From Mesorhizobium sp. J18 (GTDB lineage Bacteria > Pseudomonadota > Alphaproteobacteria > Rhizobiales > Rhizobiaceae): a stretch of 62,011 nt of DNA. Below, piece by piece: positions 56,283 to 62,011 of the stretch. Position 1 is the first letter of the stretch. Every line of letters starts with the position of its first letter. The notes beneath the pieces were generated by a model. The model ran no database searches. It was given only the letters and a program-made list of their open reading frames with translations, and had not been told where the DNA came from. The stretch spans positions 1 through 62,011 of the forward strand of contig NZ_VLJP01000045.1 in NCBI RefSeq assembly GCF_007829525.1. Direction: 5' to 3'. The position numbers were made by a program, and so were the translations under genes.

Positions 56283-58046
56283 TCAGTATTCACGCAAGGC
56301 AGCACCCTGCTCCGGTCCGTCGGGCAGAAGACGCCCGATCGGAATGGATATGACGCATTCCAGGCCGTTGCGATGGAATATGCGCGAGATTTCGGCGTCG
56401 AGCATTCCGCCCAGCATGCGCTCGATGATCTCCGTTCCGAAGCCTCGTTTCCGGCTTCGCCTGCCGAGCCGTGGGACATATTCGCGCCAAATGATCTCCA
56501 GAACATCGTCCTTGATGCGCCAGGAAAGGGAAAGCCTGCCCTCGTGACTGGCGAAAGCGCCATATTTGGAGGCGTTGGTGGCGAGTTCATGGACTGCGAG
56601 GCCGATGGTCTGTGCCGCCTGGTTCGAAAGGCGGAATGCCGGACCCGAGAGTTCCATCCGCTTGGGATCATCCGGCTTGAAGGGTTCGACTTGGGCGGTA
56701 AGCAGTTCCCGCAGCTCGACCCCGGCCGCCCCGCCGGCGATCAGGAGGTCCGTCGACCGCGCCAGACCATGAATCCGCTTCTGGAAAGAGTCCTGGAATG
56801 CCGTGAAGCTGCGGGCATTGCGCGCCGACTGCTTGGCAATGGAGGCAACGACCGTAAGCTGATTCTTCGCGCGGTGGGCCACCTCGCGCATCAGCAGACG
56901 GATCTCGTTCTCCGCGCGCTTCCTGTCGACCGCGGCCTCGGCCAAGGCGGAGGACACTGTCGCCACCTCCGCAATCTGATACGGCATTGCCGTCACCGGC
57001 TCGCCGGCACCGAGGCGCCGGGCGTCGCGCGCGAGACGACGTACCGGCTTGGCGACCTGCCTGCCGAGCAGCCACGCAGCTCCCGCACCGATTGCGAGCA
57101 CGATCAGGCCTCCCAGAACTAGCGCGCGAAGAGAACGGCGCATGGGCGCCTCGACCTTGGCCGTCGGCGCCCAAAGCACCGCCTTCCAGCCGCTGTAGTT
57201 CGATTCCTTGATGATCGTTTCGTAGCTCTGCTTGTCGGCCCCGGAATTCGCCTCGCCGAAGCCGGTCCGCGACTGGCCATCGACGGGCAGCAGGAAGAAC
57301 GGCTTGCCGATATTGGAGGACATGAAGGTCGATGCGACAACGTCGCCTTTCGAATCGATGATCGACGCGTTCCAGCCACCGCGCAAATTCTGCTCCGACA
57401 GGGCACGAGAGAGATCCTCCGCATTCCGCGTCATGATCAGCAGCCTTGGCGGGCCGTTTTCCGTGCCTAGCGGGAGAATGACGTTGAAAACCCAGTTTTC
57501 CGCCGTCTCGTCATACACGATGTCCGAAATGACCGTTCCGCGCGTCTTGAAGGCATGACTTGCGGAGCCTGGATCCGAGATCGCCGGGAGCTCCTCCCCG
57601 AGCGGCACTCGCGTATTCATAAGCTGATTGAGCTTCTCGTCGAGCAGGACAAGATATGCCCCTGTCCCCGCCAGCGCCGATTGGGCGCGCTCATAGAAAT
57701 CCTTTATGTCCCCTTCCGTCAGCGATGGCGTGGTGGAAAGCACCCGCAATGTCGTCACCATGCTGATCAATTCGCGATCAACGCCTTCGGCAATCGAGCC
57801 GGCGGTCGCTTCGGCGAGCGTCGTAAGCACCTCGCGTTGCGCCTCGTTATTGCGCTCCAGCAGCACGAGTGACACGCCGATGGCGGGCAGCAACGTCACG
57901 AATATCAGCAAAAACAGATAGAAGCCGATAGGTTTCGGCCTTCCGAGCCATGCGCTAAGCTCTCTGGCTCGGCTTCCTATCCTAGCGGCACTGCCACTAT
58001 TTTCATTCGTCTCGCCGATGACCATCGACCCAAATATCCGTGCCAT
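56283..58046 (-). CDS. HWE-family sensor histidine kinase with extracytoplasmic sensor and HAMP
   Basis: A 587-residue membrane kinase. It has a transmembrane helix at about 35-57 (FYLFLLIFVTLLPAIGVSLV), a periplasmic Cache-like sensor to about 310, a second helix (about 315-335), HAMP and the kinase core. The HWE hallmarks are the phospho-acceptor in VAHRAKNQLTVVASIAKQSA, the His of LAVHELATNASKYGAF, and Trp-x-Glu in IIWREYVPR. The start could also be the ATG seven codons later; neither has a strong ribosome site. It stands between truB and rpsO with no response regulator nearby. Confidence 0.87.
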   Translation of the reverse strand: MARIFGSMVIGETNENSGSAARIGSRARELSAWLGRPKPIGFYLFLLIFVTLLPAIGVSLVLLERNNEAQREVLTTLAEATAGSIAEGVDRELISMVTTLRVLSTTPSLTEGDIKDFYERAQSALAGTGAYLVLLDEKLNQLMNTRVPLGEELPAISDPGSASHAFKTRGTVISDIVYDETAENWVFNVILPLGTENGPPRLLIMTRNAEDLSRALSEQNLRGGWNASIIDSKGDVVASTFMSSNIGKPFFLLPVDGQSRTGFGEANSGADKQSYETIIKESNYSGWKAVLWAPTAKVEAPMRRSLRALVLGGLIVLAIGAGAAWLLGRQVAKPVRRLARDARRLGAGEPVTAMPYQIAEVATVSSALAEAAVDRKRAENEIRLLMREVAHRAKNQLTVVASIAKQSARNARSFTAFQDSFQKRIHGLARSTDLLIAGGAAGVELRELLTAQVEPFKPDDPKRMELSGPAFRLSNQAAQTIGLAVHELATNASKYGAFASHEGRLSLSWRIKDDVLEIIWREYVPRLGRRSRKRGFGTEIIERMLGGMLDAEISRIFHRNGLECVISIPIGRLLPDGPEQGAALREY

Positions 58047-58096
58047 GACCGGCAGGGCAAGATGTTTGTTGGGTCCTGCGGAAGATCCACCGTCAG

Positions 58097-59029
58097 CTAT
58101 CCCGCAAAAACCCGCTTCGGTTTGAACATGCCGGCTTCCACGATACCGATCGCAACCAGCCGTCCATGGGCGCTGGCCCAGGCTTCCGGGGCGTCGACAG
58201 GAGCGTCGCGACCACGGATGATGACCGGGTTGCCAAGACGCAGCCGCGTCGCCGCATCGTCGCTGACCCGGACCTCCGGCAGACAATCAAGCGCCGCCGC
58301 CGTATCGATCAGCAACTGGTCAAGGGCGCGAAAATCCTGCTCCGCCGTCTCCTCGGCCGCCGCAAGCAGATCCTCCATCGTCACCAGGTCGTCGGTGCCG
58401 AAAGGATAGACCTCGACACGCCGCAATTCGGAAATATGGCCGTAGCAGCCGAGATCGCGCCCCATGTCGCGCGCCAGCGACCTTACATAAGTCCCTTTGC
58501 CGCATTCCACCTCGAAAATGGCATGGTTTTCATCGGGGATCTCGACCAGGTCGAGACGGCCGATCTCGACCTCGCGTGCGGCGATCTCCACCGTTTCCCC
58601 ATCCCGTGCCAGGTCATAGGCACGCTCGCCGCCGATCTTGATCGCGGAGAATTGCGGCGGGGTCTGCATTATGAGACCGGTATATCGTGGCAAAAGTTTT
58701 CGGATGGCCTGTTCGGATGGCCTGTCGGCAGAGGTTTCCGTCACTTCCCCCTCCAGGTCGTCCGTGTTGCGTTCCTCTCCCCAGGCGACGGTGAAGCGGT
58801 AGATCTTGGCTCCATCCATGACATAGGGAACCGTTTTCGTCGCCTCTCCTAGCGCGATCGGAAGCATGCCGGAGGCGAGCGGGTCCAGCGTGCCGGCATG
58901 ACCGGCCTTGTCAGCCTTGAAGAGCCATTTCACCTTCGAGACAGCCTCGGTGGAGCCCATGCCCGCCGGCTTGTCCAGCACCAGCCAGCCCGAAACGGGA
59001 CGGCCCCTCTTCTTGCCGCGCCATGCCAT
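58097..59029 (-). CDS. truB: tRNA pseudouridine-55 synthase TruB
   Basis: A 310-residue enzyme making pseudouridine 55 in tRNA. It has [14 protein letters not shown] at the N-terminus and the catalytic Asp in [16 protein letters not shown]. The start overlaps the rbfA stop by one base. It is part of infB-rbfA-truB. Confidence 0.96.
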   Translation of the reverse strand: MAWRGKKRGRPVSGWLVLDKPAGMGSTEAVSKVKWLFKADKAGHAGTLDPLASGMLPIALGEATKTVPYVMDGAKIYRFTVAWGEERNTDDLEGEVTETSADRPSEQAIRKLLPRYTGLIMQTPPQFSAIKIGGERAYDLARDGETVEIAAREVEIGRLDLVEIPDENHAIFEVECGKGTYVRSLARDMGRDLGCYGHISELRRVEVYPFGTDDLVTMEDLLAAAEETAEQDFRALDQLLIDTAAALDCLPEVRVSDDAATRLRLGNPVIIRGRDAPVDAPEAWASAHGRLVAIGIVEAGMFKPKRVFAG

Positions 59030-59436
59030 TATTCGCCGTCTCCTTCACCGTTCCCGCTCAGATCCCGCGCCACTTCCGGCGACTTCAGGAGCCGATCGAT
59101 CCTGGCAAAATTCTCGTAGCTGGTGTCGAGGCGGAAACGGAATTCCGGCATGTACTTCATCTGACGCAATGCTTGGCTAACCCGGCCGCGGATAAATCTC
59201 GCATTCCTGTTCAGGGCATCGACCACAGCCTGCCCGTCCACATCGCCGAGCGGCGACACAAAGGCGGTGGCTATCTTAAGATCGGGCGACATACGCACTT
59301 CCGAAACGGAGATGACCGTCTTTTCGATGACCTCGTCACGCACCTCGCCGCGCTGGAGCAGCTCGGCCAGCGCGTGCCGCGCCTGCTCGCCAACCCGCAA
59401 CTGGCGCTGCGACGGACCTTTTCCTCGATCACTCAT
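59029..59436 (-). CDS. rbfA: 30S ribosome-binding factor RbfA
   Basis: A 135-residue KH-fold assembly factor for 30S maturation and 16S rRNA 5' processing. Typical [31 protein letters not shown] and [20 protein letters not shown]. About 200 bases separate it from infB; a terminator-like hairpin lies in that gap. Confidence 0.95.
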   Translation of the reverse strand: MSDRGKGPSQRQLRVGEQARHALAELLQRGEVRDEVIEKTVISVSEVRMSPDLKIATAFVSPLGDVDGQAVVDALNRNARFIRGRVSQALRQMKYMPEFRFRLDTSYENFARIDRLLKSPEVARDLSGNGEGDGE

Positions 59437-59580
59437 CCTTTACTCTTTCGACCACGAGGCTCGGCGGCCCCGTTCTCGCGGGGACCGCATCGGTCACGAA
59501 CCTCATCTTCCAGCCTATGCCAGTCATTTCCAATGCAGGTCGGAAACCTCCGACTTCACTTCAGCATCGCTTCCCGGCCC

Positions 59581-59614
59581 CTAAACGAAACCGGCCGGAA
59601 GTGTTCCCGGCCGG
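59581..59614 (-). terminator. Terminator-like hairpin after infB
   Basis: On the minus strand CCGGCCGG pairs with a second CCGGCCGG across an 8-base loop, followed by the T-rich TTTCGTTT. It begins about 25 bases after the infB stop and may partly separate infB from rbfA. Confidence 0.6.
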
Positions 59615-59638
59615 CAGGATCATTCTCGCAAGGCCTGC

Positions 59639-62011
59639 TCAAAGCGTGCGGGTCACATGCTCCACACGGAAGGCCTCGATGATGTCACCGACCCTGATAT
59701 CCTCGTAGTTTTCGAAGGCCATGCCGCATTCCTGACCGGCAGGAACCTCGGCCACCTCGTCCTTGAAACGCTTGAGGGTTTTCAGCTTGCCTTCGTGGAT
59801 GACGACATTGTCGCGGATCAGGCGCACACCGGCGCCGCGCTCCACCTTGCCTTCGGTCACGCGGCAGCCGGCAACCTTGCCGACCTTCGTGATGTTGAAG
59901 ACTTCCAGGATTTCCGCATTGCCGAGGAAGGTCTCGCGACGCTCTGGCGACAGGAGACCGGACATCGCGGCTTTGATGTCATCCACGAGATCGTAGATGA
60001 TATTGTAGTAGCGGATTTCGATGCCTGCCTGTTCGGCCGCATCGCGGGCCTGCTTATTGGCGCGTACATTGAAGCCGATGATGGCCGCCTGCGAGGTTTC
60101 GGCGAGCGAAACATCGCTTTCGGTGATAGCGCCTGCGCCGGAGTGGACGACACGGGCCCGCACCTCGTCCGTGCCCAGCTTGTCGAGGGCGCTGATGATC
60201 GCCTCGATGGAACCCTGCACGTCACCCTTGATGATGAGCGGGAACTCCTTCAGACCCGAGGTCTGGAGTTGCGACATCATCTGCTCCAGAGAGCCGCGCT
60301 GGCCGGCCTGTTTCGCGACCGCCTTTTCACGCGCCAGGCGCTGCCGGTATTCGGAAATCTCGCGGGCGCGGGCCTCGTTCTCGGCAACGGCAAACCGGTC
60401 ACCGGCCTGCGGCGTTCCCTGAAGACCCAGTATCTCGACCGGCGTCGAAGGCGGCGCCTCCTTCATCTGCTCGCCACGCTCGTTGATCAGGGCGCGCACG
60501 CGGCCCCATTCGTTGCCGGCGACGATGATATCGCCCGGATGCAGCGTGCCGGCCTGGACGAGAACGGTCGCCACCGGGCCGCGGCCACGGTCGAGCTTGG
60601 CTTCGACAACCACGCCCTCGGCAGTGCGATCCGGATTGGCCTTGAGCTCCAGAATTTCCGCCTGCAGCAGGATGGCCTCCAGGAGCTTGTCGAGATTGGT
60701 GCCCTTGGTGGCGGACACCTCGACGTCAAGCACGTCGCCGCCCATGGATTCGACGAACACCTCATGCTGGAGGAGTTCGGTGCGAACCTTTTGCGGATTG
60801 GCTTCCGGCTTGTCGATCTTGTTGATCGCGACGATGATCGGGACTCCCGCCGCCTTGGCGTGATTGATCGATTCCACCGTCTGCGGCATGACGCTGTCAT
60901 CCGCCGCCACTACCAGAACGGCAATGTCGGTCGCTTGCGCGCCGCGGGCACGCATGGCGGTGAATGCCGCGTGGCCGGGCGTATCGATGAAGGTGATCTT
61001 CTGGCCGTTCTGCTCGACCTGATAGGCGCCGATATGCTGCGTGATGCCGCCGGCCTCGCCGGCCACGACATTGGCATGGCGGATCGCGTCGAGCAGCGAG
61101 GTCTTGCCGTGATCGACATGGCCCATGATGGTGACTACCGGCGAGCGCGGCTTCATGTCCTCGGGCCTGTCCTCGATATTGAAGAGATTGCCTTCGACAT
61201 CCGATTCGGCAACGCGCTTGACCGTGTGGCCGAATTCGGCTGCGACGAGCTCGGCCGTGTCGGCGTCGATGACGTCGCCGGGCTTCAGCATCTGGCCCTG
61301 TTTCATGAAATATTTGATCAGGTCGACGGAGCGCTCGGCCATGCGCTGTGCGAGTTCCTGAACCGTGATGGTCTCCGGTAGAATCACCTCGCGCGAAATC
61401 TTCTCGCGCGGCTCCTGATGCATCGCCCGCTTGAACTTCTCCTGGCGGCGGCGCATCGAGGACAGGGAACGGCCACGGGAATCGCCATCCTCCGAAAGCG
61501 CGGAATTGAGGGTGAGCTTGCCACGGCGGCGCTCCTCCTCGCCCTTCGGACGGGTCGGGCGCGGCACTTCAGGTTTTGCCGGAACCCCCCGCTTCGCCGC
61601 AGCTCCGCGGCTGCGATCTTCTTCCTCCTCGTCATCGCCGCTGACAACCGGCTCCACGACCGGCGCGCGGCGGCGCGCCTCTTCCTCGGCCCGGCTGCGC
61701 GCCTCGGCTTCGGTCTTGAGGCGCGCTTCCTCCTCGGCCTGACGGCGGGCGGATTCCTCGCGCTCGCGATGGCGGCGCTCCTCTTCCTCGGCGCGGATCC
61801 TGGCTTCCTCGGCGGCGCGCTTGCGCTCTTCGGCTTCGCGAACCTTGGAATCCTGCAGCGCCCGGCGACGGGCGTCCATTTCCTCGCTGGAAAGCTCGTT
61901 CAGAACGACGCCGGAGCGCTCCACGCTGGGCCGCTCAGGCGCAGGCGCCGGCCGCGGTGGTGTTGTCGCGGGCGCGGCCTGTGGTTGCGGCTTCGGCTTG
62001 AACACCTGGGC
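59639..62011 (-). CDS. infB: Translation initiation factor IF-2 (partial, N-terminus outside window)
   Basis: A GTPase that places initiator tRNA on the ribosome. About 790 residues are visible and the frame runs off the window edge; the in-frame GTG at 62003-62005 is not the true start, because rhizobial IF2 has a longer N-terminus. Visible parts are a Pro/Ala-rich stretch, a long Glu/Arg/Ala coiled-coil region, the IF2 N-domain, the G domain ([26 protein letters not shown]) and the C-terminal domains. Followed by rbfA and truB. Confidence 0.97.
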   Translation of the reverse strand, partial: AQVFKPKPQPQAAPATTPPRPAPAPERPSVERSGVVLNELSSEEMDARRRALQDSKVREAEERKRAAEEARIRAEEEERRHREREESARRQAEEEARLKTEAEARSRAEEEARRRAPVVEPVVSGDDEEEEDRSRGAAAKRGVPAKPEVPRPTRPKGEEERRRGKLTLNSALSEDGDSRGRSLSSMRRRQEKFKRAMHQEPREKISREVILPETITVQELAQRMAERSVDLIKYFMKQGQMLKPGDVIDADTAELVAAEFGHTVKRVAESDVEGNLFNIEDRPEDMKPRSPVVTIMGHVDHGKTSLLDAIRHANVVAGEAGGITQHIGAYQVEQNGQKITFIDTPGHAAFTAMRARGAQATDIAVLVVAADDSVMPQTVESINHAKAAGVPIIVAINKIDKPEANPQKVRTELLQHEVFVESMGGDVLDVEVSATKGTNLDKLLEAILLQAEILELKANPDRTAEGVVVEAKLDRGRGPVATVLVQAGTLHPGDIIVAGNEWGRVRALINERGEQMKEAPPSTPVEILGLQGTPQAGDRFAVAENEARAREISEYRQRLAREKAVAKQAGQRGSLEQMMSQLQTSGLKEFPLIIKGDVQGSIEAIISALDKLGTDEVRARVVHSGAGAITESDVSLAETSQAAIIGFNVRANKQARDAAEQAGIEIRYYNIIYDLVDDIKAAMSGLLSPERRETFLGNAEILEVFNITKVGKVAGCRVTEGKVERGAGVRLIRDNVVIHEGKLKTLKRFKDEVAEVPAGQECGMAFENYEDIRVGDIIEAFRVEHVTRTL

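Noticed and set aside
59657-61381. A 574-codon open frame on the plus strand antisense to infB
   Set aside because: It is the complementary shadow of a conserved GTPase gene in GC-rich DNA; it has no ribosome site and no family resemblance.

Overview
The window comes from the chromosome of an alphaproteobacterium of the order Hyphomicrobiales (Rhizobiales), most likely the Brucellaceae/Phyllobacteriaceae side (Brucella, Mesorhizobium, Nitratireductor or Chelativorans type). The evidence is the order echA-rpsT-dnaA-dnaN-recF-moeB, an Irr-type Fur regulator beside fabA-fabB-fabI, an infB-rbfA-truB-rpsO-pnp cluster, a five-gene yejA1-yejA2-yejB-yejE-yejF operon and a very long Ala/Glu-rich IF2 N-terminus. 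No tRNA, rRNA, CRISPR array, prophage or transposase gene was recognised.

Layout. 0-9.3 kb: the tail of an acidic Ala/Pro-rich protein and its terminator, then the yej peptide importer with two tandem binding proteins (one with a Sec-type, one with a Tat-type leader) and a GhrA-like 2-hydroxyacid reductase. 9.3-12.5 kb, minus strand: M17 aminopeptidase, MarR-like regulator, NlpC/P60 hydrolase and SRPBCC protein. 12.8-14.9 kb: deoB overlapping mutM. 15.0-36.6 kb: an accessory block. It holds a GntR regulator divergent from a polyamine-type ABC operon that ends in an Asp/Glu racemase and a GNAT enzyme; a polar amino-acid ABC transporter facing a D-Ala-D-Ala dipeptidase; a HutC-type regulator with a PLP aminotransferase; and a ferric-siderophore system (TonB receptor, ferric reductase, binding protein, two permeases, ATPase) divergent from a LysR-HTH/TrpD2 fusion protein. 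36.75-45.2 kb: echA, rpsT, dnaA, dnaN, recF, moeB and a two-subunit aconitase X. 45.6-53.3 kb: a 2-hydroxyacid dehydrogenase, an SH3 protein, irr, fabA-fabB-fabI, an RsmC-like methyltransferase, and an ArsR regulator with an Old Yellow Enzyme. 53.4-62.0 kb, minus strand: pnp, rpsO, an HWE-type histidine kinase, truB, rbfA and infB (cut by the window edge).

How it fits together. Core functions (replication initiation, type II fatty acid synthesis, translation initiation and RNA decay) frame an island of nutrient-uptake operons, each with its own local regulator. Iron control may link two parts: an Irr-box-like palindrome lies between the TonB receptor and the LysR-TrpD2 fusion, and irr itself is 12 kb away. 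A dispersed repeat with terminal inverted repeats occurs at three places. At each one its end provides the TAG stop codon of the adjacent gene (the dipeptidase, the aconitase X small subunit and fabI).

The points most worth following up are the LysR-TrpD2 fusion with its Irr-box-like site, the stop-codon-associated repeat, the island splitting mutM from echA, and the HWE kinase inside the infB-pnp cluster.
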